DNA from: Insolitispirillum peregrinum | Lineage (GTDB): Bacteria; Pseudomonadota; Alphaproteobacteria; Rhodospirillales; Rhodospirillaceae | Assembly: GCF_042665255.1 (NCBI RefSeq) | Contig: NZ_JBHTCD010000031.1 | Direction: 5' to 3' (one strand) | DNA: 58,543 nucleotides | In this document: piece by piece, positions 18,215 to 25,960 of the stretch | Position numbering within the stretch: position 1 is the stretch's first letter | How the letters are laid out: the number at the start of each line of letters is the position of its first letter | Notes under the pieces: generated by a model | What the model saw: only the letters and a program-made list of their open reading frames with translations | Databases searched by the model: none | Told to the model about the DNA's origin: nothing | Position numbers and translations under genes: made by a program

Positions 18215-18550
18215 ATTGTCAGCATATGAATATGCCGCCGAGGGGGTGGCCCATGAGAAAAATGTACTGACTGTTCTATTTTGCAAGTAACGGTTTTTAT
18301 TTATATCGCGTCATCCCTCTAAATGGGGGACTATGTATTTTTCATCGTCGCCTTTCTTCGCCTGTGCTATGTGATTTCTTGTGATGCGGGAAATGTGTCC
18401 TGCGTAAAAGGTGAGATCAGGGGAAACCGGGGTAAAAAAGACATGCCATTCGATTGGGAATGTCTTGATCTGTAGCTGTGGAGACTGGCGACGATACAGA
18501 TCCCTCGCATACAGTATCCTGCTCAGAGTCGTTGCAAGAACGGGGACCAT
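18215..18550 (+). other. AT-rich upstream region of a chemoreceptor gene
   Basis: About 340 bases with clearly lower GC than the surroundings (for example GTTTTTATTTATATCGCG near 18292). The low GC continues into the first ten codons of the chemoreceptor gene. It must hold that gene's promoter. I looked for a flagellar sigma-28 promoter (TAAA, 15 nt, GCCGATAA) and found only a TAAA with a poor -10 partner. No gene seen. Confidence 0.5.
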
Positions 18551-20245
18551 ATGAAAAAAAATAAATTAGATAATGTTAATATTGCGACGCGTCTGTCTTT
18601 GGGAGTTCTGGTCTCGGTCGTCGGGATGATCCTGATTACAGGGGTGGCCCTGTTCAACAACAAGACGGATGCCCTGCATGAACGGCAGGCCCAGTTGAAG
18701 GCGGTGGTCGAGGGGGCGGTGTCCCTGATCGAGTCCTATGCCGACAAGGCCAAAAAGGGCGAGATGACCACCGAACAGGCTCAGGTCGCTGCCAAGGAGG
18801 CCCTGCGCATCTTCCGCTATGATGGTGGGAATTACCTGTTCATCAACGATGACGCACTGGCCTATGTGTTGCACCCGGCACGCCCCAACCTCGAAGGCAC
18901 CGACGGGACCGGCGTCAAGGACAAGCGGGGCAACCCGATCGTCATCAACATGGTCGAACTGGCCAGAAAGCAGGGCGCTGGCTTCACCTCGTACTGGTAT
19001 CCCCGACCAGGCCAGGACAAGGAAGTCGAAAAAATGGCCTACACCGCGCAGACCCCGAGCTGGCGCTGGTATGTTGGAACCGGGGTCTACATTGATGATC
19101 TGGAGACCTCGTTTCTCAACAATGCCCTGAAAACGTCTGCTCTGGTGCTGTTGGTGATTGCGATATCGGTGTGGTTGTCGATCCTCATCCGTCGCTCGAT
19201 TGCGCTGCCGTTGATCGGGCTGACCGGCAACATGGAGCGTCTGGCGCAGGGCGATACCGGCATCACCATCGACCATGCCGACAGTAAAAGTGAAATTGGC
19301 GGATTCGCCCGCGCCCTGATGGTATTCCGGGAAAATGCCATCGAACAAAGCCGCCTGCAGGAACGCGAGCGTGCCGAAGAGCGTAGTCGGGCCGAACGCG
19401 GCGTGCGCATCGAAGCCCTGTGCAAATCGTTTGACGTGTCGATCCACCGCTTGCTGGGCACCGTGGCCCAGTCGGTTTCCTACATGAACGAAGCGGCGCA
19501 GAAACTGTCCGCCGGGGCGCAGGAAACCAGTGTGCAGAGCGCGGCGGTGGCGGCGGCGTCGGAACAGGCCTCAACCAACGTGCAAACGGTGGCCGCCGCC
19601 AGCGAAGAACTGTACGTCTCGGTGGAAGAAATCAGCCGTCAGGTTCAGCAATCCAGCATCATCGCTGCCCATGCGGTCGAGCAGGCTGAAACCACCAACA
19701 CCAGCATGAGCGGCCTGTCGGCTGCGGTCGGACGGATCAGCGAAGTGGTGGACCTGATCAACAACGTCGCCAGCCAGACCAACCTGCTGGCGCTGAACGC
19801 CACCATCGAAGCCGCGCGCGCCGGGGATGCCGGCAAGGGCTTTGCGGTGGTGGCCAACGAGGTCAAGAATCTGGCCAGCCAGACCAGCCGCGCCACCGAA
19901 GAAATCGGCCAGCAGATTGGCGCGGTGCAGCAGGAAACCTCAGGGGCGGCGGCGGCGATCACGGCTGTGGTGGACACCATCGGCCAGATCAGCCAGATCA
20001 CTTCGGCGATTGCCAGCGCGGTGGAAGAGCAGGGGGCAGCAACGCAGGAAATCGCCCGCAATGTGCAGGAAGCCGCCCATGGCACCGATGAAGTAAACCT
20101 CAACATTCAAGGGGTATCGCAGGCCGCCAATCAGGTCGGCGAAGCCGCCGAGCAGGTGCATCAGGCGGCGCAGGACCTGAACAACGAGGCGGTCAGTCTG
20201 AAGGGCGCGGTGGAAGAGTTCCTGCGCGAAATCAGGGCTGCCTGA
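18551..20245 (+). CDS. Methyl-accepting chemotaxis protein, single-Cache sensor
   Basis: 564 residues: a first membrane helix (about 14-34), a periplasmic single-Cache domain (about 40-190; GNYLFINDDALAYVLHP and WYVGTGVYIDDL are typical of sCache_2), a second helix (about 195-216), a HAMP linker and a cytoplasmic signalling domain with the conserved hairpin tip QTNLLALNATIEAARAGDAG. GGGGA lies 4 nt before the ATG. There is no C-terminal NWETF-type receptor-tethering pentapeptide. The gene stands alone after the transporter operon, so it could sense a substrate of that pathway, though nothing in the sequence proves it. The first codons are A-rich (MKKNKLDN), unlike the neighbours. Confidence 0.95.
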   Translation: MKKNKLDNVNIATRLSLGVLVSVVGMILITGVALFNNKTDALHERQAQLKAVVEGAVSLIESYADKAKKGEMTTEQAQVAAKEALRIFRYDGGNYLFINDDALAYVLHPARPNLEGTDGTGVKDKRGNPIVINMVELARKQGAGFTSYWYPRPGQDKEVEKMAYTAQTPSWRWYVGTGVYIDDLETSFLNNALKTSALVLLVIAISVWLSILIRRSIALPLIGLTGNMERLAQGDTGITIDHADSKSEIGGFARALMVFRENAIEQSRLQERERAEERSRAERGVRIEALCKSFDVSIHRLLGTVAQSVSYMNEAAQKLSAGAQETSVQSAAVAAASEQASTNVQTVAAASEELYVSVEEISRQVQQSSIIAAHAVEQAETTNTSMSGLSAAVGRISEVVDLINNVASQTNLLALNATIEAARAGDAGKGFAVVANEVKNLASQTSRATEEIGQQIGAVQQETSGAAAAITAVVDTIGQISQITSAIASAVEEQGAATQEIARNVQEAAHGTDEVNLNIQGVSQAANQVGEAAEQVHQAAQDLNNEAVSLKGAVEEFLREIRAA

Positions 20246-20261
20246 GCGGGAAACCAAGCCA

Positions 20262-20430
20262 GGGAAGGATGTGGAGCGTTGCTCCACACCTCGCCGGGGC
20301 CTTTAGAGCATTTTCAAGTTGACCGTCGACGGTCAACTTGAAAATGCTCTGGTCCCGTGTACCACGGAGATGGGATGTGCGGGGCCTCAAGGCCCCGGCA
20401 AAGCATGGAGCAGCGCTCCACGGTTTCCCC
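20262..20430. repeat. Two inverted fragments of the hairpin-rich repeat family
   Basis: Left piece (about 20269-20303) reads ATGTGGAGCGTTGCTCCACA then CCTCGCCGGGGCC, like the start of the element at 58181-58351. Right piece (about 20378-20425) reads GGGGCCTCAAGGCCCCGGC and GGAGCAGCGCTCCAC, like the end of the same element in the other orientation. Between them sits the 46-bp palindrome listed separately. No terminal repeats remain. It lies between the convergent chemoreceptor and ATP-grasp genes and may help end transcription. Confidence 0.75.
20305..20350. repeat. 46-bp perfect palindrome (RIME-like)
   Basis: A perfect loopless inverted repeat. Each arm runs AGAGCATTTTCAAGTTGACC then GTC and its complement, centred on GTCGAC. 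The central GTTGACCGTCGACGGTCAAC and the flanking GAGCATTTTCAA recur identically at 57492-57523. GAGCATTTTC/GAAAATGCTC ends recall the RIME intergenic repeats of rhizobia; that link is from memory and not a search. Confidence 0.85.
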
Positions 20431-20439
20431 CACCTGTTC

Positions 20440-21600
20440 TCAGCGGAAGAAATGCGGGACGAAGCGGCTGCTGTCCTTGGTGATCAGGCCGTCGTCTTCG
20501 CGGATACACAGGCCGCAGGCCTTGGCACCGACCATCCACACCCCCAGCACCGCATGACCCCGACCGGCTTCGGCCAGCGGGGCGCGCGCCTGCCAGACAT
20601 AGCCTTCGCTGCCATAGTGGCCACCGCTGGCTGCAACGGTCGAGCCATCGGGATCATAGATGGTGACGTTCTCGCCCTCGCGTCCCAGCAGAGCCTTGCG
20701 CACCAGCCCCTGCGGAGCCAGCGGTGCCACCGCCGAGCGGTCAAAGCTGGCGGGCAGCAGGTTCGGGTGATGGGGGAACATTTCCCACATCTGGGCCAGC
20801 AGCGCCTTGTTCGACAGCACCATTTTCCATGCCGGTTCGATGAACGACATGCCGGCGGCAGCAATGTGGGCGGCGAATTCTTCCTGGGCCAGCCATTCCC
20901 ATGGATAAAGCTTGAACAACCGCCGCATCGGCTGTTCCTGCATGTCCACGAACTGGTGGCGATCCTTGTCCCAGCCGATATCGGACACCGCAATCAGCGA
21001 CGTTTTGAATCCGGCGTCCTGAGCGCAGGCCTCGATATAGCGCAGATTGCCTTCGTCTTCGGCGTGCGGCATCACGCATGACAGGTGCAGGGTGCGGCGG
21101 GGATCGGCTGACGGCAGGCCGTGCAGCATCTGCGCAAAGCGGTCGGTCAGGGCTTCGTCCAGCGAATTGAACTGGTCGGCATCGGGAAACACCGCTTCGC
21201 GCCAGTGATGCTGCACAATCGCCGACTCGAACAGCGAGGTCGGGGTATCGGCGTTGTACTCCAGCATCCTGGGCTCGCCGTCGCCGGTCCAGGCAAAATC
21301 AAAGCGACCGTACAGGTAAGAATCATCCCGCCGCCAGCTTTCCGTCACCAGCTCCGCCGCCAGCCCGGTGATGCCGAACAGAGGCAGCAGACGGTCTTCG
21401 ACCACCGCCTCGACCGCCTGCAGGGCCATCTTGTGCAGGGTGGTGGCGGCATCGTCCAGCCGGTCGATCTCGTCGAGGGTAAATTCCCAACAGGCGTTTT
21501 CGGTCCAGTAGGGCAGCGAATCAATGGTGTGATAGTTCAGACCAACCCGCTCGACCTCTTGCCGCCAGTTCGGGCGTGGTGCGCACTGATGACGCTGCAT
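20440..21600 (-). CDS. Glutathionylspermidine-synthase-like ATP-grasp protein (YjfC/YgiC)
   Basis: 386 residues, the same length as E. coli YgiC, with which it shares NADTPTSL(Y/F)E, DQFNSL.E.L.DRF, LFKLYPWE, EPAWK..(I/L)SNKALL..(L/M)WEMFP.HPNLLPA and the C-terminal REDDGLITKDSSRF.PH.F. The family has the ATP-grasp fold of the synthetase half of glutathionylspermidine synthase but lacks the amidase half. The true reaction of YgiC/YjfC proteins is not settled; ligation of a polyamine or amine to a peptide is the usual proposal. The gene starts 3 nt after the stop codon of the DUF1190 gene, so it closes the PspA-DUF350-DUF1190 operon. Confidence 0.9.
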   Translation of the reverse strand: MQRHQCAPRPNWRQEVERVGLNYHTIDSLPYWTENACWEFTLDEIDRLDDAATTLHKMALQAVEAVVEDRLLPLFGITGLAAELVTESWRRDDSYLYGRFDFAWTGDGEPRMLEYNADTPTSLFESAIVQHHWREAVFPDADQFNSLDEALTDRFAQMLHGLPSADPRRTLHLSCVMPHAEDEGNLRYIEACAQDAGFKTSLIAVSDIGWDKDRHQFVDMQEQPMRRLFKLYPWEWLAQEEFAAHIAAAGMSFIEPAWKMVLSNKALLAQMWEMFPHHPNLLPASFDRSAVAPLAPQGLVRKALLGREGENVTIYDPDGSTVAASGGHYGSEGYVWQARAPLAEAGRGHAVLGVWMVGAKACGLCIREDDGLITKDSSRFVPHFFR

Positions 21601-21603
21601 GTG

Positions 21604-22371
21604 TCAGCCTCCCCGGCTTGCCGATGATGATGCAGAAGACCCGAAGCCGCCCCGCGAGACCGATGGGCTGGCAATGCCCACCGGCGATGATTTACGCGAT
21701 GAGCTGGCATCGGACGAGTTATCGTTGCTGGCCCTGGGGGTGCTGGAAATACCCCATGCCGAGGTCGAAGAGCGCGGGCTGCTGGTCGAGGTCGAACCGT
21801 CCTTGCCACTGGTCGTCGGCGGGGCGGCGCCGGTCGAACGGCTGCTGCGGCTGCCAAACCATGAAGAGGACGAGGAACCGGACGACGAAGGGGAATAGGA
21901 GGAAGACGACGGGCGGGAAGACGACGACGACGACGACGTATAGGGCACCGACGAATAGGACGACGGCCACCACGACCTGCCACTGCCCTTGCGCGGCGGT
22001 TCCTGCCATTGCTTGTAAAGCGGCATGGCGGAATAGACCGGGCGACGGTGGTCCATCGCCCGGCTGATCATGAAGCCGGTCAGCAAGGGGGCCCACAGCG
22101 AACTGTTGCTGACCTGACGACAACCGCCAGCGCTGAACTCTCCTTCGCAGGCGGACTGGTTCTGAAAGGTCGGTACCGCCGTGGTATCGGACATCACCGC
22201 ATCATAGGTGTTCCGACACAGCTGCCGGTCCCCCATGCTGGATGCATCGCCCAAGCACTCGTCCAGCGATCGGTAAGAGCGTGTCTCTTCTGGCTCATCC
22301 CTGGATGACCCGGCCCAGTATCCCAATGCCAGCAAGGCCGCCCCGCACAACAGCCAAGGAAAGACCTTCAT
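21604..22371 (-). CDS. DUF1190 protein (YgiB/YjfM-like), Ser-rich tail
   Basis: 255 residues. An N-terminal hydrophobic signal or anchor (MKVFPWLLCGAALLALGYWAG, of which only Cys9 could be lipidated) leads to a DUF1190 domain (about 30-125) with C..DA...GD..LC...Y and four or five conserved cysteines. From about 130 on the chain is mainly Ser with Pro, Gly and Thr, including runs of six or more serines, so it is an extended low-complexity tail. E. coli YgiB and YjfM are likewise paired with YgiC and YjfC. Likely periplasmic or surface-exposed; function unknown. Confidence 0.85.
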   Translation of the reverse strand: MKVFPWLLCGAALLALGYWAGSSRDEPEETRSYRSLDECLGDASSMGDRQLCRNTYDAVMSDTTAVPTFQNQSACEGEFSAGGCRQVSNSSLWAPLLTGFMISRAMDHRRPVYSAMPLYKQWQEPPRKGSGRSWWPSSYSSVPYTSSSSSSSRPSSSSYSPSSSGSSSSSWFGSRSSRSTGAAPPTTSGKDGSTSTSSPRSSTSAWGISSTPRASNDNSSDASSSRKSSPVGIASPSVSRGGFGSSASSSASRGG

Positions 22372-22449
22372 GCTTTCACTCCTCCGAGGCCTGCCCCGTT
22401 CCGGCAGGCCTCCTGCGCCTTTACGCTGCCCGTGCGGGCAGGCTCACCG

Positions 22450-23220
22450 TTATTTTTTCAGCGCCGCCAGCCGGTCCACCGCCGAACGACTGTCGGTGGT
22501 GCCTTTGCCGGCCGCTTCGTTCAGGGCCTGCTGAACATAGCTGTTGGTCGACGCCGGAGCGTCCTTCAGCACCTGACTCTTCATCCGCTGGGATTCCGCC
22601 TGCTGGCGCAGGGCAGCGGCCTTTTCGGTCATGGCGTTGAAGCCAACCCGCAGGCCGGTCTGCTGACCGCTTTTGTCGCGCAGACCGGCAACGCGGGCAG
22701 CCTGTTCGGCCTGAGCCTTGGCGCGGTCAGCGTCGATTTCGGCCCGCTTGAGGTCACGGCGGGCATTTTCCAGATCCGAGCGGGCCTTTTTCAGCGCCAC
22801 GCCCTTTTCCTGATAGGCCTTTTCCGCTTCGCGCAGCAGGGCTTCGGCTTCGACCACGTCCTGCTTTTCCTTTTCCATTTCGGGAACCAGCTTTTCCAGC
22901 AGGTCGACCAGCTCGTTCAGGCCGGTATTGATGGCGGCCTTTTCGGCTTCGGGGGCGGCCTGCAGCCGCACCTGCAGGCTTTCGGCGGCGGTGAAATGCT
23001 GCTGATAGCGCTTCTCGACCGCCTCGAATTCCTGCACTTCGCGGTTATAGGCGGCGCGCAGCTCGGCAATCAGCTTGCCGGCCGCGTCCAGATCATCTTC
23101 CATCACCCGCAGATCAGCCTGAATGGCCGCATCGGTATCGAGCGTTGCCAGCAGGTTGGTGGCCTCCTGGGCCAGATCACGCGTCTTGATGCCGATCAGG
23201 TGCTTCAGAAAATCCAACAT
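22450..23220 (-). CDS. PspA/IM30-family protein (YjfJ-like)
   Basis: 256 residues, nearly all predicted coiled coil rich in Ala, Glu, Lys and Gln. It begins MLDFLKHLIGIKTRD, an amphipathic helix of the kind PspA uses to bind membranes. PspA proteins are ESCRT-III relatives that support damaged inner membranes. The start was chosen at the ATG with GGAG 7 nt upstream; longer in-frame sequence has no such helix. In E. coli, YjfJ of the same family is in an operon with DUF350, DUF1190 and ATP-grasp proteins, as here. It is distinct from classical PspA since pspBC and pspF are not present. Confidence 0.9.
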   Translation of the reverse strand: MLDFLKHLIGIKTRDLAQEATNLLATLDTDAAIQADLRVMEDDLDAAGKLIAELRAAYNREVQEFEAVEKRYQQHFTAAESLQVRLQAAPEAEKAAINTGLNELVDLLEKLVPEMEKEKQDVVEAEALLREAEKAYQEKGVALKKARSDLENARRDLKRAEIDADRAKAQAEQAARVAGLRDKSGQQTGLRVGFNAMTEKAAALRQQAESQRMKSQVLKDAPASTNSYVQQALNEAAGKGTTDSRSAVDRLAALKK

Positions 23221-23316
23221 GAGAAAACTCCGCAAAGACGCCGGATACAACAGCGTGGAACAGGAACGACCCGCATCAAGCGGGCGTGACATCAGATATC
23301 AGGGGGCGCGGACGCC

Positions 23317-23697
23317 TTAATAGGTCATCGCCCCGGCGTTCAGGATGCCGATGGCAATCGACAGGCTGCCGACGAACACCCCGTAAGAGACCTGATTGTT
23401 GGTAATTCCATCACGCAAATTGCGCAGAATTATGGCAACGACACCCCAGGCAACCAACTGTGTCACCAGAGCAATCCCGCCCCAGGTCAGAAAGTCGATC
23501 AGGTCCGAGGTGTGGGCCAGCACCGTGTACAGCGGCAAGGTCAGGCCGATCATCGTGCCGCCACAGGCACAGGCTGCTGCCGTGTTGCCTTGACGGATCA
23601 GGCTCAGTTCCTTGTAGGGGGTGATGACCATATAGGCCCCCATGGCGACGGCAAACACCGCCACCGCAGCGCCAAAATACATCAGATAGTTCAACAT
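23317..23697 (-). CDS. DUF350 membrane protein (YjfL-like)
   Basis: 126 residues with four predicted membrane helices arranged as two DUF350 repeats: the first holds LIRQGNTAAACACGG, the second GITNNQVSYGVFVGSLSIAIG, each with the repeat's G-N and small-residue pattern. The start was chosen at MLNYLMYFG, after AAGGTG; longer in-frame sequence is not membrane-like. An inner-membrane partner of PspA-type proteins in many genomes, suggesting a membrane-stress role. It is 96 nt upstream of the PspA gene. Confidence 0.9.
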   Translation of the reverse strand: MLNYLMYFGAAVAVFAVAMGAYMVITPYKELSLIRQGNTAAACACGGTMIGLTLPLYTVLAHTSDLIDFLTWGGIALVTQLVAWGVVAIILRNLRDGITNNQVSYGVFVGSLSIAIGILNAGAMTY

Positions 23698-23848
23698 GCC
23701 GTCACACCTTGATTGCGGAGTTTGCCCAGACAGGCCCGCGCACCCTGCCAATTCAGCATCGCGCGCGCGGCAAATATCTATCATATCAAGGCGATTGAGG
23801 CACCCGCAAAGTCTCCCGCCATGGGTGATAAAAGCACCTGCTGACAGT

Positions 23849-24211
23849 TTAACGCACCTGCGCCGAGCGGGTGGTCTGGTGATCGACCGCCTGCAACTCG
23901 CCGACCACCGCCCAGAAATCTTCGCGGCAGGCGGCGGCTTCTTCGCGGTCGGGGGGCGTGGCGGTGCTTTCTGCCGACCAGCAGGCAAAACTGTCCTGCG
24001 CCACCCCCAACAGGGTGGCCCGCTGGGCGGTTCGCGGACCGAGACTGACTTTCTGCAATTCGGCACGGGCCACCGCCAGATCGCTGGCAAGAGCCTGATC
24101 ATCGGCAAGGGCCGGGGTCAGGGAGGCAACGATCAGCAGGGCTCCGGCAACGGAAGCTCTGGCCAGCGGCAGAGCCAGCACCGAACCAAACGACTGCGCA
24201 GAGGACAACAT
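23849..24211 (-). CDS. Small secreted protein of unknown function
   Basis: 120 residues. MLSSAQSFGSVLALPLARAS runs into a hydrophobic stretch and a signal peptidase I site of the ALADD type (about residue 37), leaving a mature domain of some 83 residues with two cysteines (FACWSAES and AACREDFW) that could form a disulfide. The start was chosen at the ATG beginning the signal peptide, with AAGGA about 10 nt upstream. No family recognised. It heads the PspA-DUF350-DUF1190-ATP-grasp set, 151 nt upstream of the DUF350 gene, so it may be a periplasmic partner of that system; this is inference. Confidence 0.7.
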   Translation of the reverse strand: MLSSAQSFGSVLALPLARASVAGALLIVASLTPALADDQALASDLAVARAELQKVSLGPRTAQRATLLGVAQDSFACWSAESTATPPDREEAAACREDFWAVVGELQAVDHQTTRSAQVR

Positions 24212-24322
24212 GGCAAGGGAATCCTTGGGATACCTGTGATGCTGTGACTCTGCGCCCCGATTGCGGCAGTCCGATGGCGGAGGCAGGGAATGTTTGTGGT
24301 CATGCGGTGGCATGCGGAAAGC

Positions 24323-24358
24323 AACAACGGCGCCCCCGTTCCCGAGAGCGCCGCTGTT
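24323..24358 (-). terminator. Terminator-like hairpin after metZ
   Basis: AACAACGGCGC on the plus strand pairs with GCGCCGCTGTT, with one mismatch, around a 14-nt loop. Read on the minus strand it follows the metZ stop codon by about 14 nt and ends in GTTGTTGCTTTCC. The T tract is interrupted, so strength is uncertain. Confidence 0.6.
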
Positions 24359-24372
24359 CGTGTATCGAGCTG

Positions 24373-25608
24373 TTACAGGGCCGCCAGCCCGCGATCCACA
24401 TCGGCGATCAGGTCGGCAATGTCTTCCAGACCGACCGACAGGCGCAGCAAGCCGGGACCAATGCCCTGAATGGCCTTTTCCTCGGCGGTCAGCCGCTGGT
24501 GGGTGGTGGTCGCCGGATGGCAGGCAAGGCTCTTGGCATCGCCCAGATTGTTGGAAATCTTCACCACCCGCAGGGCATTCAGGAAGCGGAAGGCCGCATC
24601 CTTGCCACCGGCGAAGTCAATCGCCAGCACCGAACCGCCACCCGACATCTGCTTTTGCGCCAGCGCATACTGCGGATGACTTTCCAGATCGGGGTGCAGC
24701 ACGCGGGCCACCCCCGGCTTGCCTTCCAGATGGCGGGCCAGCGTCACCGCGTTGGCGCAATGACGTTCCACCCGCAGGGCCAGCGTTTCCAGCCCCTTCA
24801 GCAGGGTCCAGGCATTGAACGGGCTGAGCGTCGGGCCGGTATGACGCAGGAACGGGCCGCACACGTCTTCGATAAAGGCTTTGGTGCCGAGGATTGCCCC
24901 GCCCAGACAGCGGCCCTGCCCGTCGATGTGCTTGGTGGCCGAATAGACCACCACATCGGCCCCCAGCTGCAACGGATGCTGCAACATCGGGGTGGCAAAG
25001 ACGTTATCGACCACCACCACCGCGCCCGCCTTGTGGGCCAGCGTGCAGACGGCTTCCAGATCAATCAGCTCCAGGCCAGGATTGGACGGGGTTTCCAGCA
25101 ACACCACCTTCGCCGGAGTCGCCAGCGCCTGTTCCCAGGCGGCCAGATCGGTGCCATCGACGAATTCGGTGACCACGCCCCACTTCGGCAGCAGCTCGCC
25201 GGCAATCCACGAGCACGAGCCAAACAGCGCCCGCGCCGCCACCAGCCGGTCTCCGGCCTGCAACTGGCAGGCCAGCGCCCCGAACACTGCGGCCATCCCC
25301 GAGGCGGTCGCGCGGCAGGCTTCGGCGCCTTCCAGCAGGGCCAGACGGTCTTCGAACATCTGGATGGTCGGGTTGCGGAACCGGGAGTACACATACCGTG
25401 CATGGGTGCCGTCAAAGGCCGCCTCGGCCTCTTCGGCGCTGCCATAGACATAGCCGGAATTCATGAACACCGCTTCGGCTGTCTCGTCGAACCCGGAGCG
25501 CAGGGTGGCCCCATGCACCATGCGGGTCTGCGCCGCCGCATCCCCGGGAAGCCCCAAGGCTGCACCACCGGTCGGAAAGACAGGGGAAGAAGAACGGGAA
25601 GCAGTCAT
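24373..25608 (-). CDS. metZ: O-succinylhomoserine sulfhydrylase
   Basis: 411 residues of the Cys/Met metabolism PLP-enzyme family. It makes homocysteine directly from O-succinylhomoserine and sulfide, the direct sulfhydrylation route to methionine. The PLP lysine is in VVYSATKHIDGQGR, the phosphate-binding segment is ATASGMAAVFGAL, and YVYSRFRNPT is the conserved substrate/PLP region. MVHGATLRSGFDETAEAVF near the start is typical of MetZ. AAAGGG lies 8 nt before the ATG. A SAM-II riboswitch and its promoter sit just upstream, so the gene should be shut off when S-adenosylmethionine is plentiful. An O-acetylhomoserine-using relative is possible but less likely. Confidence 0.93.
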   Translation of the reverse strand: MTASRSSSPVFPTGGAALGLPGDAAAQTRMVHGATLRSGFDETAEAVFMNSGYVYGSAEEAEAAFDGTHARYVYSRFRNPTIQMFEDRLALLEGAEACRATASGMAAVFGALACQLQAGDRLVAARALFGSCSWIAGELLPKWGVVTEFVDGTDLAAWEQALATPAKVVLLETPSNPGLELIDLEAVCTLAHKAGAVVVVDNVFATPMLQHPLQLGADVVVYSATKHIDGQGRCLGGAILGTKAFIEDVCGPFLRHTGPTLSPFNAWTLLKGLETLALRVERHCANAVTLARHLEGKPGVARVLHPDLESHPQYALAQKQMSGGGSVLAIDFAGGKDAAFRFLNALRVVKISNNLGDAKSLACHPATTTHQRLTAEEKAIQGIGPGLLRLSVGLEDIADLIADVDRGLAAL

Positions 25609-25667
25609 CAGTACGGCCCTTTCGCCATCATATAACCGGCGCGGTCGGGGCCGGACGATGCCGGGCC

Positions 25668-25724
25668 GGGACCTTTTAGCGGAAGTTTTTTCGTGGCCGC
25701 AAGCCGGTCGCCAAATCCCACGTC
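25668..25724 (-). promoter_or_regulatory. SAM-II riboswitch controlling metZ
   Basis: On the minus strand the leader reads CGTGGGATTTGGCGACCGGC, then TTGCGGCCACG, an A-rich linker and GCTAAAAGG. This fits the SAM-II pseudoknot aptamer: the CGTGG/CCACG P1 helix, the GATTTGG and CCGGCTTGC loop segments and the 3' GCTAAA strand. SAM-II is known from alphaproteobacteria, mostly before metA, metZ or metX. Two CGGCCC stretches downstream of the aptamer can pair with the GGGCCG overlapping the metZ ribosome-binding site, which offers a way to block translation. Confidence 0.9.
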
Positions 25725-25729
25725 CGCTA

Positions 25730-25758
25730 TGTATAACGGACGGCTTTTTCCACTTCAA
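25730..25758 (-). promoter_or_regulatory. Promoter of metZ
   Basis: On the minus strand TTGAAG is followed, after exactly 17 nt, by TATACA. The predicted start point, about 7 nt downstream, coincides with the 5' end of the SAM-II aptamer, which supports both calls. Confidence 0.75.
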
Positions 25759-25960
25759 GCCTGCACCTTGGCGATCATTACCCCTAAAAACCCCATGCCC
25801 TTTCTGCATACCCCCCATTCTGGACAGTGCCGTTTCATCGACACAACCATAGGATATGCACTTTAGATAGAAAGCACTATCCTTTGGTGTCTCATGCGTC
25901 GCAGCCCCGCAGGCGCACACACGTCCAGACGAACACCCAAAAGGGGGGAGGAAACAGACC

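Noticed and set aside
18400..18550. Sigma-28 flagellar promoter for the single-Cache chemoreceptor
   Set aside because: A TAAA is present but no GCCGATAA-like element lies at the right spacing.
21576..22067. Plus-strand frame overlapping the Ser-rich DUF1190 gene
   Set aside because: Its acidic and threonine-rich translation is the mirror of the serine codon tract; no independent evidence for coding.
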